A DNA stretch of 64,000 nt from Variovorax boronicumulans (GTDB lineage Bacteria; Pseudomonadota; Gammaproteobacteria; Burkholderiales; Burkholderiaceae_C): contig NZ_JAUSSG010000005.1 in NCBI RefSeq assembly GCF_030812215.1, forward strand, positions 248,001-312,000, read 5' to 3'. The position numbers and the translations under genes are program-made. Below are positions 46,008-54,317 of the stretch, piece after piece. How positions within the stretch are numbered: the first letter of the stretch is position 1; every line of letters starts with the position of its first letter. A model generated the notes under the pieces. The model ran no database searches and was not told the DNA's origin. It saw only the letters and a list, made by a program, of their open reading frames with translations.

Positions 46008-46984
46008 TACTGGAGCTTGATGCCGCGCGTGGAGATGATCTTGGTCATGATCGCCGCCTCATCGGTGACGCGGCTGCGCATGCCGTCCGGCGAGGTGCCC
46101 ACGGCCTGCCAGCCCTGCTCGAAGAGCTTGCGGCGGACCTCCGGGTCCTTCATGACGATCTCGAGTTCGCGGCCGATGCGCGCCTGGGCGGTCTTCGAGA
46201 GATTGGCCGGGCCGAGCAACGCCACCCACACCTCGAGGCTGAAGTCCTTCACGCCGGCTTCGGACAGCGGCGGGATCTCGGGCACCAGCGCGCTGCGGCC
46301 ACCGGTGAGGCCCACGGCCTTGAGCTTGCCGGCCCTGATCTGCGGCATGGCCACGCCCGGCGGGATGAGGCCCATCTGCACCTGGTCGCCCAGCATGGCG
46401 GTGATGACCTGCGGGTTGCCCTGGTAGGGCACGTGCTCGGGCTTGAAGCCGGCGACGCGGCTCTTGAGCAGTTCCATGCCCAGGTGGCCGACCGAGCCGA
46501 TGCCCACCGAGCCGTAGTTCCACTTGTCGCCGGCCTTGCGCGCGGCGTCGAAGAAGGCGGTGCCCGTGGGCAGGTTGTTCTGCGCCACCAGCACGAGCGG
46601 CGCGGTCGCGATCAGCGAGAGGTAGGTGAAGTCCTTGACCGGGTCATAGGGCAGCTTCGGATACAGCATCTTCGACGAGGTGAGGTTGCCGTTGATGACG
46701 ATGCCCAGCGTGTGGTCGTCGGTGGCCTTGGCCACCTGGTCGGCCGCGATGTTGCCCGAGGCGCCGGCCTTGTTGTCCACCACGATCGGCTGGCCCAGCG
46801 CCTTGCCCAGCGGCTCGGCGATGGTGCGCGCCGCGATGTCGGGGGTGGAGCCGCCCGGAAAGCCCACCAGCAAACGGATGGGCTTGGTCGGCCAGGCGCT
46901 GTTCTGTGCACTCGCAGCGAGCGGCAGCATGGTGGCGGCTGCCAGGCCGCAAGCGATCAAAAGGGCTCTCTTTTTGGCGTGCAT
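46007..46984 (-). CDS. Bug/TctC family periplasmic binding protein 1
   Basis: 325 residues from the ATG at 46984. Signal peptide with a KKRALLIACGLAAATMLPLAASA core; mature protein opens WPTKPIRLLVGFPGGSTPDIAARTIA, a Bug/TctC signature, and has KAGASGNIAADQVAKA (the ligand-loop VDNKxGAxG motif). Bug proteins bind carboxylates for tripartite tricarboxylate (TctABC) transporters. No tctA or tctB is in the window, so the membrane partner must be elsewhere. It is coupled by a TAATG overlap to the FAD oxidoreductase gene. Confidence 0.92.
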   Translation of the reverse strand: MHAKKRALLIACGLAAATMLPLAASAQNSAWPTKPIRLLVGFPGGSTPDIAARTIAEPLGKALGQPIVVDNKAGASGNIAADQVAKATDDHTLGIVINGNLTSSKMLYPKLPYDPVKDFTYLSLIATAPLVLVAQNNLPTGTAFFDAARKAGDKWNYGSVGIGSVGHLGMELLKSRVAGFKPEHVPYQGNPQVITAMLGDQVQMGLIPPGVAMPQIRAGKLKAVGLTGGRSALVPEIPPLSEAGVKDFSLEVWVALLGPANLSKTAQARIGRELEIVMKDPEVRRKLFEQGWQAVGTSPDGMRSRVTDEAAIMTKIISTRGIKLQ

Positions 46985-47069
46985 GGCGAAAAGAAGTGAA
47001 AAAGTTAACAAAAACCGAAGAAAGCCAGCTTAACTGCCGAGGGGAACGCGGAGCAAGGAACGCGCTCCC

Positions 47070-48047
47070 CTATTCGAGGCTGATGTTGCCCCTGCGCACC
47101 AATTCGCCGTACACCTTCGACTTGGCCTCGGCGTTGCGCTGGATCTCCTCGGGCGACCACGCCAGCGGCTCGAAGGCGAAGGTGTCGAAGCGGGCGCGAA
47201 TCTCGGGATCGGCGATGACCTTGGCCACATCGGCGTTGATCTTTGCCTTCACCGCCGCCGGCACGCCCTTGGGCGCGAGCAGCGAGACGAAGGAGTTGAC
47301 TTCGAGCGAAGCGGGTCCGCCCGCCTCCGCCATCGTCGGCACGTCGGGCATCTGCGGAATGCGCTTGGGCGCGGCAACGGCGATGTAGCGCAGCTTGCCG
47401 GCCTTGTAGATGCCCTGGCTCGACGGAATGCTCGCGAAGGCCCATGGCACCTCGCCCGTGCCGACGTTGGAATAGAGCTGCGACACCTCGCGGTACGGCG
47501 CGTGCCGCATGCGGATGCCGGTGAGCGCTTCCAGTTGCTGCGCGCCCAGGTGGCCCGGGCTGCCGACGCCCCACGAGCCGTAGACGACGCCCTCGGGCTC
47601 GGCCTTGGCGGCGGCGATCAGGTCGCCCATGGTCTTCCACTTCGAATCGGTGCCCACCGCCACGAAGAACGGCGTGCGGAACAGCGAGGCCACCGGGTCG
47701 AAGTGCTGCAGCGTCACGAAGTTCTTCGACTTGTACAGGTGCGGCAGCGCGGCGACGTGTTCGCTGTCCAGCTGCAGCAGCGTGTAGCCGTCGGGCGCGG
47801 CGCGGCGCGCCTGGTCGATGGCGATGAAGCCGCCGCCACCGGGCTTGTTGTCGATCACCACGCGCTGGTTCCACAGGCGCGAGAGCTTGTCGGACACGAG
47901 GCGCAGCACCGCGTCGGGACCGCTGCCGGCGGCGAAGGGCGTGACCAGGGTCACGGGCTTGTTCGGGAAGTCGCCGGCCTGTGCCCAGGCGCCGGTGACG
48001 GCGGCCAGGGCGAGCGTGCCCGTCAGCAATGTGCGCGAGAAATTCAT
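47070..48047 (-). CDS. Bug/TctC family periplasmic binding protein 2
   Basis: 325 residues from the ATG at 48047 with GGAGACAAG upstream. Signal peptide MNFSRTLLTGTLALAAVTGAWA followed by FPNKPVTLVTPFAAGSGPDAVLRLV and VIDNKPGGGGFIAIDQARRA. Bug/TctC family like its downstream neighbour, from which it is clearly diverged. It is next to the 3-hydroxybenzoate monooxygenase gene and is likely the aromatic-acid receptor of this cluster (inference). Confidence 0.92.
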   Translation of the reverse strand: MNFSRTLLTGTLALAAVTGAWAQAGDFPNKPVTLVTPFAAGSGPDAVLRLVSDKLSRLWNQRVVIDNKPGGGGFIAIDQARRAAPDGYTLLQLDSEHVAALPHLYKSKNFVTLQHFDPVASLFRTPFFVAVGTDSKWKTMGDLIAAAKAEPEGVVYGSWGVGSPGHLGAQQLEALTGIRMRHAPYREVSQLYSNVGTGEVPWAFASIPSSQGIYKAGKLRYIAVAAPKRIPQMPDVPTMAEAGGPASLEVNSFVSLLAPKGVPAAVKAKINADVAKVIADPEIRARFDTFAFEPLAWSPEEIQRNAEAKSKVYGELVRRGNISLE

Positions 48048-48102
48048 GGTGCTTGTCTCCTGGGCCTGTGGCCTCGTATAGGGATGATGGAAGAAACGCG
48101 TT

Positions 48103-49353
48103 TCAATGCAAGGAAAGCTCGGGCGTCGCGGGCTGCAGGGAGGCCGGCGCATCGTCCAGGCAGTGCTCGGGCCGCCACGCATAGAGCCACTCGACGGCAT
48201 CGTAGAAGCGCTCCGGCGTGCGCCCCACCCAGAGGCTGTTTCGCACCAACCGCTCGACGCCCTTCGCGTGATAGAGCCGCCCCATCTCGCGCACCGACAG
48301 CACCACGCGCGCCGTGCGGGCGACGCGTGCGGCTTCGTACAGCTTGAACGCGGCGGTCGTGTCGAAGTCGCAGGCCTTCACCGCGGCGCCCAGCGTCACC
48401 GCGTCTTCGAGCGCCATGCAGGCACCCTGCGCGAGGTACTGCATCATGGGATGCGCCGCATCGCCCAGCAGCGTGGCGGGGCCTTCGCTCCAGCGGGCGA
48501 CCGGGTCGCGGTCGGCGGTGCTCCAGCGGCGCCACGAGGTGGGCCGGTCGAGCAACTGGCGCGGGCGCGCATGCACGCCCTCGAAGTACGAGAGCACTTC
48601 GTCCTTGCTGCCGTCGGTGACGCCCCACTCTTCTTCTTCGCGGCTGTGGAAGGTGACGACCAGGTTGTATTGCTCGCCGTGGCGCAGCGGGTAGTGCACC
48701 AGGTGGCAGTTGGGGCCGGCCCAGACGACGGGCGCGTTCCAGCGCAGGTCCGCCGGCATGTCGGAAGCGGGCACGACCGCGCGGTACACGACATGGCCAG
48801 AGACCCGCGGTGCATCGCCGATGAGCTTCGCGCGCACCACCGACTTCACGCCGTCGCAGCCCACGATGGCGTCGGCCCGAAAGCGCCGACCATCGCGCGT
48901 GACCGCAGTGACGCCATGCGCGCCGGTGTCGATCGATTCGACCTGCGCCGAGGTGTGGAAGCGGATCAGCGGATGCTGCTTCACCGCTTCATGAATCGCG
49001 CCATGCAGGTCGGCGCGATGGCTCACCGCATACGGATTCTTGAAGCGCGCGCGGAAGGCTTCGCCGACCGGCACCGAGGCCACCTCGCCGCAATCGACCG
49101 CATCCATCATCACGAGCCGGTCGGTGAAGACCGAGCCCCGGCGCACCGCCTCGCCCACGCCCAACGCGTCGAGCGCGGCGAAGGCGTTGGGGCCGAGCTG
49201 CAGGCCCGCGCCGATCTCGCCGATGGCTGCGCTCTGTTCGAGCAGGTCGATGGAAACGCCCAGGCGCGCGAGCGCGAGCGCCGCGGCCATGCCGCCGATG
49301 CCGCCGCCGACGAGCAGCACGGTGGGCGGGTTCTTCGTGAGGGATGTGCTCAT
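48103..49353 (-). CDS. FAD-dependent aromatic monooxygenase, likely 3-hydroxybenzoate 6-hydroxylase
   Basis: 416 residues. FAD motif VLLVGGGIGGMAAALALARLGV, the NAD(P)H/FAD DG fingerprint VGCDGVKSVVRAKLIG, and the GD motif LLGDAAHPMMQYLAQGACMALEDA, all class A flavin hydroxylase features. The WR and IGAGLQLGPNA patterns match the salicylate/3-hydroxybenzoate hydroxylase group. Since gentisate dioxygenase and fumarylpyruvate hydrolase genes are adjacent, hydroxylation of 3-hydroxybenzoate (or salicylate at C5) to gentisate is the likely reaction. Cytoplasmic, NADH dependent as in relatives. Confidence 0.85.
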   Translation of the reverse strand: MSTSLTKNPPTVLLVGGGIGGMAAALALARLGVSIDLLEQSAAIGEIGAGLQLGPNAFAALDALGVGEAVRRGSVFTDRLVMMDAVDCGEVASVPVGEAFRARFKNPYAVSHRADLHGAIHEAVKQHPLIRFHTSAQVESIDTGAHGVTAVTRDGRRFRADAIVGCDGVKSVVRAKLIGDAPRVSGHVVYRAVVPASDMPADLRWNAPVVWAGPNCHLVHYPLRHGEQYNLVVTFHSREEEEWGVTDGSKDEVLSYFEGVHARPRQLLDRPTSWRRWSTADRDPVARWSEGPATLLGDAAHPMMQYLAQGACMALEDAVTLGAAVKACDFDTTAAFKLYEAARVARTARVVLSVREMGRLYHAKGVERLVRNSLWVGRTPERFYDAVEWLYAWRPEHCLDDAPASLQPATPELSLH

Positions 49354-49384
49354 CGCGGGGGGCCTTTGTCTGCGCTTCGGGCGA

Positions 49385-50089
49385 TCAGTCGATGCGAACG
49401 GTGAGCGACGGCAGCCGTTCGATGCTCACCTTGATCGTCTGCCCCGCCTTCACCGCACCCACGCCTTCGGGTGTGCCGGTGAAGATCAGGTCGCCGGGCT
49501 GCAGCGTGAAGAGCGTCGAGAGATTGGCGATCACCTCGTTCACCGACCAGATCAGGTGCGTGATGTCGCTGTTCTGGCGCACTTCGCCATCGACCGTGAG
49601 CGTGATCGCGCCCGCGTTGATCTCGCCCACGTCGGCCAGCGTGCGCAGTGGCGCGATGGGTGCCGAGAAATCGAAGGCCTTGCCGATTTCCCAGGGGCGG
49701 CCCTGCTCGCGCATCTTCATCTGAAGGTCGCGGCGCGTCATGTCCAGGCCCACCGCGTAGCTGTGGATGTGGCCCGAAGCCTGGTCGACCGGAATGTCCT
49801 TGCCGCCCTTGCCGATGGCGACCACGAGTTCGGCTTCGTAGTGGTAGTTGCTCGTGAGCGGGGGGTACGGAATGGAGCCGACCTGGCCTTCGGCGACGGG
49901 CACCACCGAGGCGTCGTCGTTGGGCTTGCAGAAGAAGAACGGCGGTTCGCGGTCGGGATCGAAGCCCATCTCGCGGGCATGCGCCGCGTAGTTGCGGCCG
50001 ACGCAGTAGACGCGGCGCACGGGGAACAGCTTGTCGGAATCGACGATGGGCAGGCCGACGATGGAAGGGGGGGTGAAAACGAAGGACAT
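49385..50089 (-). CDS. Fumarylacetoacetate hydrolase family, likely fumarylpyruvate hydrolase
   Basis: 234 residues, the short FAH-fold type. Conserved RRVYCVGRNYAAHAREMGFDPD, FFFCKPNDD, LTSNYHYEAELVVAIGKGGK (first metal-binding acids) and YAVGLDMTRRDLQ and GDLIFTGTPEGVGAV are seen. The short length and MGFDP match NagK-type fumarylpyruvate hydrolases, which split fumarylpyruvate into fumarate and pyruvate using Mg2+. It lies between the monooxygenase (31 nt) and the dioxygenase (68 nt) genes. Confidence 0.88.
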   Translation of the reverse strand: MSFVFTPPSIVGLPIVDSDKLFPVRRVYCVGRNYAAHAREMGFDPDREPPFFFCKPNDDASVVPVAEGQVGSIPYPPLTSNYHYEAELVVAIGKGGKDIPVDQASGHIHSYAVGLDMTRRDLQMKMREQGRPWEIGKAFDFSAPIAPLRTLADVGEINAGAITLTVDGEVRQNSDITHLIWSVNEVIANLSTLFTLQPGDLIFTGTPEGVGAVKAGQTIKVSIERLPSLTVRID

Positions 50090-50157
50090 GGATGGCTCCT
50101 GCCGCACGGTGCGGCACACGGTCAAACGATGAAAAGAAAAAAGAAGTCGGCCGCCGT

Positions 50158-51243
50158 TCAGGCGTCTTCGAGGAAGGCTTCGCGCAGGATGCCCATGGCC
50201 TGCTGCACGGGACGGTCGGAGAAGCTGAAGAGCACCACGTCGGCGACGGGTGACAGCAGCCGCAGCGGCGACCACGACGGCACGACGAAGGTGTCGCGCG
50301 GGCCGAACTCGAAGCGCCGGCCGGCGATCTCGGCGATGCCGTGGCCTTCGACCACGCTGTACACCGTGCCATCGGTCGCGCGGTGCGTCTTGCCCGCAAA
50401 GCCCTTGGGCAACAGCTGCAGGTTCGTCGAGATGGTCGGCATCGGCGAGCCGCCCGTCAGCGGGTTGATATAGCGCAGCTTGTGGCCCAGCCACGCATCG
50501 GGCGCTTCCTGCTTCTGCAACTGCGCGAGCGCCTCGCGGCTGCGCGCATAGGGGTAGTTGAAGATCGGCGACGTGGCCGACACATGGTCGTGCCGCACCG
50601 GCACCATGTTGTGGCCGAAGCGCGCGAGGCTGTGGCCCTCCGGGCGCGCAACGTGCTGCACCTTGGCATCGTCGTTCTCGGCAAAGCCTGCGTCGAAAAA
50701 GCGCAGCATCGGGATGTCGAGCCCGTCGAGCCACACCACCGGTTCGCTCACGCCTTCGATGCCTTCGTTGCCATGGTCGTGCCAGGCCCACGAGGGTGTG
50801 ATGATGAAGTCGCCCGGGTACATGGTGGTGCGCTCGCCGCCCACCGTGGTGTAGGCGCCCTTGCCGTCGACGATGAAGCGCAGCGCCGACTGCACATGGC
50901 GGTGCGAAGGCGCCACCTCGCCCGGCATGATGAGCTGCAGCCCCGCGTAGATCGACTGCGTGATCGACGAATTGCCGGGCAGCGCCGGGTTCTCCAGCAC
51001 CAGCACGCGGCGCACGGCCTCCTCGGCGGTGATGAGCTCGGCCGACTCCATCAGCAGCGGGCGGATCTCGTCGTAGCGCCACAAGGCGGGCACGCACGGC
51101 GTCTGCGGCTCGCGCGGCACCAGCGCGTGCAGCGATTCCCACAGCGGGGTGAGGTTCAGCGGGCGGATGCGGGCGTAGTAGTCGCTGCGTTCGGCGGCGT
51201 TGGCCGGGGCGCTTTTCGCAGGACTCTGGGAAGCGGGGTTCAT
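50158..51243 (-). CDS. Gentisate 1,2-dioxygenase
   Basis: 361 residues from the ATG at 51243. Bicupin fold: the first cupin has [27 protein letters not shown] (HxH iron ligands) and a [10 protein letters not shown] stretch supplying the later histidine; the second cupin ends the protein with [18 protein letters not shown]-terminal [17 protein letters not shown] is typical. Opens the gentisate ring to maleylpyruvate with O2 and Fe(II). First gene of the catabolic row, divergent from a LysR gene 130 nt away. Confidence 0.93.
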   Translation of the reverse strand: MNPASQSPAKSAPANAAERSDYYARIRPLNLTPLWESLHALVPREPQTPCVPALWRYDEIRPLLMESAELITAEEAVRRVLVLENPALPGNSSITQSIYAGLQLIMPGEVAPSHRHVQSALRFIVDGKGAYTTVGGERTTMYPGDFIITPSWAWHDHGNEGIEGVSEPVVWLDGLDIPMLRFFDAGFAENDDAKVQHVARPEGHSLARFGHNMVPVRHDHVSATSPIFNYPYARSREALAQLQKQEAPDAWLGHKLRYINPLTGGSPMPTISTNLQLLPKGFAGKTHRATDGTVYSVVEGHGIAEIAGRRFEFGPRDTFVVPSWSPLRLLSPVADVVLFSFSDRPVQQAMGILREAFLEDA

Positions 51244-51311
51244 GCGTGGGTGTCTCCGTTGCGGCATTGTTGAGCCACCCCACTATTTCCTCAAGACCAA
51301 CAGCCAATACA

Positions 51312-51328
51312 CGGAATTCGAAATTCCG
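51312..51328. promoter_or_regulatory. LysR-type operator candidate for the gentisate cluster
   Basis: A perfect palindrome, CGGAATT (51312-51318), CGA, AATTCCG (51322-51328), lies in the 130-bp divergent space, 46 nt before the LysR ATG and 69 nt before the dioxygenase start. It fits the T-N11-A-like symmetric recognition site of LysR regulators and the usual position for control of the divergent target and the regulator itself. Confidence 0.65.
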
Positions 51329-51373
51329 ATAATGGTGCCTTTCTCCCTATACGGAGCGCGCCGGAAAAACACC

Positions 51374-52270
51374 ATGTCCAAGCTCGATCTCGAATGGCTC
51401 GCCGTGTTCGACGAGGTCTACAAGACCGGCAACGTCTCCAGGGCGGCCGAGCGGCTGGGCATGGCGCAGGCCGCGGCCAGCACCGCGCTCAACAAGCTGC
51501 GCGCGCACTTCGACGATCGCCTCTTCACCCGCACCGCACAGGGCATGCAGCCCACGCCGCACGCCGAGCGTATCTATCCGAACCTGCGCGAGGCGCTGGC
51601 GCAACTGGCGCAGGCGCAAGGCAACCGCAGCAGTTTCGAGCCCGCCGGGGCGCAGCGGCGCTTTCGCATCTGCATGACCGACATCAGCGAGGTGGTGCTG
51701 CTGCCCGGCCTGCTCGACCACCTGAGGCACGTGGCGCCGGGCGTGCACATCGAGACCGAGATCATCTCCACCAACAGCGGCCGACGGCTTCAGGACGGCG
51801 AGGTCGATCTCGCCGTAGGCTTCATGCCGCAACTGGACGCGGGCTTCTACCAGCAGACGCTTTTCATGCAGAACTTCGTCTGCCTCGCGGCGCAGAACCA
51901 TCCGCGCATCGGTGCCAGGCTCACGCGCAAGCGCTTTGAGGCGGAGGCGCATGCGGTGGTGTCCACGTCGGGCACGGGGCATGCCATCGTCGACACGACC
52001 ATCGCGCGGCTCGGGTTGAAACGCGACGTGGTGGTGCGGCTGTCGAGCTTCCTGAGCGTGGCGCGGATCGTGGCGCACACCGAGCTGCTCGTGGTGGTGC
52101 CGCGCATCCTGGGCAAGGTGCTGGCCACGCAGGAGCCGGTGAAGCTCTTGGAGCTGCCCTTCGCGCTGCCGGACTACGCGGTCAAGCAGCACTGGCACGA
52201 GCGCTTCCATGCCGACCCGGGCAACGCCTGGCTGCGGCGCACGCTGGCGCAACTCTTCAGCGGCAGCTGA
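51374..52270 (+). CDS. LysR family regulator of the gentisate cluster
   Basis: 298 residues from the ATG at 51374; the frame is open further upstream but that part is the control region. N-terminal winged helix: LEWLAVFDEVYKTGNVSRAAERLGMAQAAASTALNKLR; the C-terminal effector domain begins RRFRICMTDISEVVLLPGLLDHL, which resembles the NagR/DntR/NahR group that responds to aromatic acids. Divergent from the gentisate dioxygenase gene with a palindrome in between, so it should activate that operon in response to 3-hydroxybenzoate, salicylate or gentisate. Confidence 0.9.
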   Translation: MSKLDLEWLAVFDEVYKTGNVSRAAERLGMAQAAASTALNKLRAHFDDRLFTRTAQGMQPTPHAERIYPNLREALAQLAQAQGNRSSFEPAGAQRRFRICMTDISEVVLLPGLLDHLRHVAPGVHIETEIISTNSGRRLQDGEVDLAVGFMPQLDAGFYQQTLFMQNFVCLAAQNHPRIGARLTRKRFEAEAHAVVSTSGTGHAIVDTTIARLGLKRDVVVRLSSFLSVARIVAHTELLVVVPRILGKVLATQEPVKLLELPFALPDYAVKQHWHERFHADPGNAWLRRTLAQLFSGS

Positions 52271-52364
52271 ACGTGCACGCCGGCACGATGGGCGGCATCC
52301 GGAAGCGGGCGCCCGCTCGCATAATCGCGGCTCCCCACCCACAGCCACTTCCATAAGGCGCCCC

Positions 52365-52814
52365 ATGTCCTCGATCACCCTGCGTTTTCTGGCCGAGCCC
52401 AGCACCGTCAACTTCGGCGGCAAAGTCCACGGCGGCACGGTCATGAAGTGGATCGACGAGGCCGGCTACGCCTGCGCGACCAGCTGGGCCAAGCGCTACT
52501 GCGTCACCGCCTTCATCGGCAGCATCCGCTTCCACCGGCCGATCATGATCGGCGACCTCGTCGAGGTCGAAGCCCGCCTCGCCTACACCGGCACCACCAG
52601 CATGAACATCTCGGTCGAGGTGCGCAGCGGCGACATGAAGGGCGGCATGATGGAAAAGACCACCGAGTGCCTGATCGTCTTCGTCTCGGTCGATTCGCAC
52701 GGCCGGCCGCTCCCGGTGGAGGCCTTCGTGCCCGGCACACCCGGCGAAATGGCGCTGGCGGAACGGGCGAAGGCGCACCTGGACGCCAGCCGCGCAGCCG
52801 GCGCAACACCTTGA
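52365..52814 (+). CDS. Hot-dog acyl-CoA thioesterase (YciA/BFIT-like)
   Basis: 149 residues from the ATG at 52365. Single hot-dog domain with NFGGKVHGGTVMKWIDEAGYACA (the family's N/D-containing active-site helix), SIRFHRPIMIGDLVEVEARLAYTGTTSMNISVEV and a C-terminal alanine-rich tail. Relatives hydrolyse medium- to long-chain acyl-CoA in the cytoplasm. Followed at once by copy 2 of the repeat element. Confidence 0.9.
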   Translation: MSSITLRFLAEPSTVNFGGKVHGGTVMKWIDEAGYACATSWAKRYCVTAFIGSIRFHRPIMIGDLVEVEARLAYTGTTSMNISVEVRSGDMKGGMMEKTTECLIVFVSVDSHGRPLPVEAFVPGTPGEMALAERAKAHLDASRAAGATP

Positions 52815-52815
52815 A

Positions 52816-52917
52816 CCTCCCCCAGGCTTCGCGCACTTCGTGTCGCTTCTCCTTCCCCCTCGCCGGGGGCAACACCAGAGGCCCGGCAAAGCCGGTTCCC
52901 CGGTGTTCCACGAAGGG
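52816..52917 (+). repeat. Dispersed 3'-UTR repeat element, copy 2
   Basis: About 100 bp beginning CCTCCCCCAGGCTTCGCG, one base behind the thioesterase stop. Shares GCACTTCGTGTCGCTTCTCC and the long hairpin; the arm GAGG faces CCCC here, one mismatch compared with copy 1. Same orientation as the other copies. Confidence 0.88.
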
Positions 52918-53000
52918 ACCGCGCCCATAGACGCCAAGCTCTAACGGGAGCGATGCCCAGCAGCTAGAGTCAGGCGATTGTTTTCAAAGGAACACTTCGC

Positions 53001-53489
53001 ATGGCGACTCAAGACGACGACAGCAACAGCGGCAAATCTTCCGACCGCATCAAGGATTCCGCCCAGCAGATCTGGCTGGCCGGCCTCGGCGCCTTCGCCA
53101 AGATGCAGCAGGAAGGCAGCAAGGCCTTCGAGGCGCTGGTCAAGGACGGCGCCGGCATGCAGAAGAAGACCCAGGCGGCCGCCGAAGAAACCCTCGCCCA
53201 GGCCCAGCAGCGCATGGCCGGCTTCGCCAGCGAATTCGGCACCAAGGCCGCCGGCCAGTGGGGCAAGCTGGAGAACATCTTCGAAGAGCGCGTGGCGCGC
53301 GCCCTCGAAAAACTCGGTGCCCCTTCGGCCGCCGACATGGCCGCGCTGCAGGCACGCGTCGAGGCCCTCGAAGCGCAGTTGAAGGGCAGTGCGAAGGCGG
53401 CCGCAACCACCCGCAAGACCACCGCGCGCAAGACCGCGGCAACCGCCCCCGCAGCGAAGAAGACGCTGCGCCGCACCAAGGCCGGCTGA
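53001..53489 (+). CDS. Phasin family protein (PHA granule-associated)
   Basis: 162 residues with AAAGGAA before the ATG. Helical N-terminal two thirds: AQQIWLAGLGAFAKMQQEGSKAFEALVKDG is the phasin/PhaI-type signature, followed by a coiled-coil stretch (AALQARVEALEAQL). The C-terminus is a Lys/Ala/Thr/Arg-rich tail (KTTARKTAAT, KKTLRRTKAG) like the AAKP-type DNA-contacting tails of some phasins. It coats polyhydroxyalkanoate granules; the basic tail may tie granules to the nucleoid. The TetR gene follows. Confidence 0.88.
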   Translation: MATQDDDSNSGKSSDRIKDSAQQIWLAGLGAFAKMQQEGSKAFEALVKDGAGMQKKTQAAAEETLAQAQQRMAGFASEFGTKAAGQWGKLENIFEERVARALEKLGAPSAADMAALQARVEALEAQLKGSAKAAATTRKTTARKTAATAPAAKKTLRRTKAG

Positions 53490-53547
53490 CCCCGACCGAA
53501 TTGCGGCGCTGCACAAAAATCAGCGCCGCAAAACATGTCCCGCACCG

Positions 53548-53576
53548 TTCATGGTGCAGTGCACATACGCTAGAGT
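53548..53576 (+). promoter_or_regulatory. Promoter with palindrome before the TetR gene
   Basis: TAGAGT (53571-53576) is a -10 candidate 37 nt before the TetR ATG, with TTCATG (53548-53553) at 17-nt spacing as a weak -35. The perfect 11-bp palindrome GTGCAGTGCAC (53554-53564) fills the spacer start, where a TetR dimer could block the promoter. Confidence 0.5.
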
Positions 53577-53612
53577 GTTCCCAAGACCAAGAGACACACC
53601 GGGGGCACCGAC

Positions 53613-54311
53613 ATGGCAAAGAAGGCGCCACGCCGCACAGCGCAACGCATCCTCGAAGCCGCATTGGACCTGTTCAACCGCTTCGGGGAACCGAACGTCT
53701 CGACCACGCTGATCGCGGGCGAGCTCAACATCAGCCCCGGCAATCTCTACTACCACTACCCCGCCAAGGAAGAGCTGATCAACAAGCTCTACCAGGGCTA
53801 CGAAGCCGAGCTCAACGAGCTGCTGCATGCGAGCGAAGGCGTGCACGACGTGGAGGATGCGTGGTTCTTCATGCACACGCTGTTCGAGCTGATCTGGCGC
53901 TACCGCTTCCTCTACCGCGACCTGAACGACCTGCTGAGCAAGAACCGGCACCTGGAGACGCAGTTCCAGCTGGTGCTCAAGAACAAGGCCCGCGCCATCC
54001 GCCAGCTGATCGCCGGCCTCGGCCGCGCCGGCCACCTGGACATCGATGCGCACGAGATCGATCCGCTGGCCCAGAGCATGGTCGTGGTGCTGACCTACTG
54101 GCTGAGCTACGAATACGTGCGCAACCCGCGCGAGGCGCTCGAACCCGCGCATGCGCAGGGCGCGCTGATGCGCGGCGGCCACCACACCCTGCATCTGCTC
54201 GCGCCTTACCTCGGGCGCGAACAACGGCGGCATCTGCTGACGCTCAGCAATGCCTACAACGGCGAAGATGCCACGCCCCACGTGGTTCCCACTGTCGACA
54301 TGGCGGCCTAG
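53613..54311 (+). CDS. TetR family regulator
   Basis: 232 residues. N-terminal helix-turn-helix: AQRILEAALDLFNRFGEPNVSTTLIAGELNISPGNLYYHYPAKEEL, a canonical TetR DNA-binding domain with the YYHYPAKEEL end. The C-terminal effector domain is all helical (FHTLFELIWRYRFLYRDLNDLL-like segment) and matches regulators near fatty-acid and PHA genes in betaproteobacteria. It is preceded by a promoter-like sequence with a palindrome, suggesting self-repression, and sits between the phasin gene and a TPR protein gene. Confidence 0.9.
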   Translation: MAKKAPRRTAQRILEAALDLFNRFGEPNVSTTLIAGELNISPGNLYYHYPAKEELINKLYQGYEAELNELLHASEGVHDVEDAWFFMHTLFELIWRYRFLYRDLNDLLSKNRHLETQFQLVLKNKARAIRQLIAGLGRAGHLDIDAHEIDPLAQSMVVVLTYWLSYEYVRNPREALEPAHAQGALMRGGHHTLHLLAPYLGREQRRHLLTLSNAYNGEDATPHVVPTVDMAA

Positions 54312-54317
54312 ACAACC

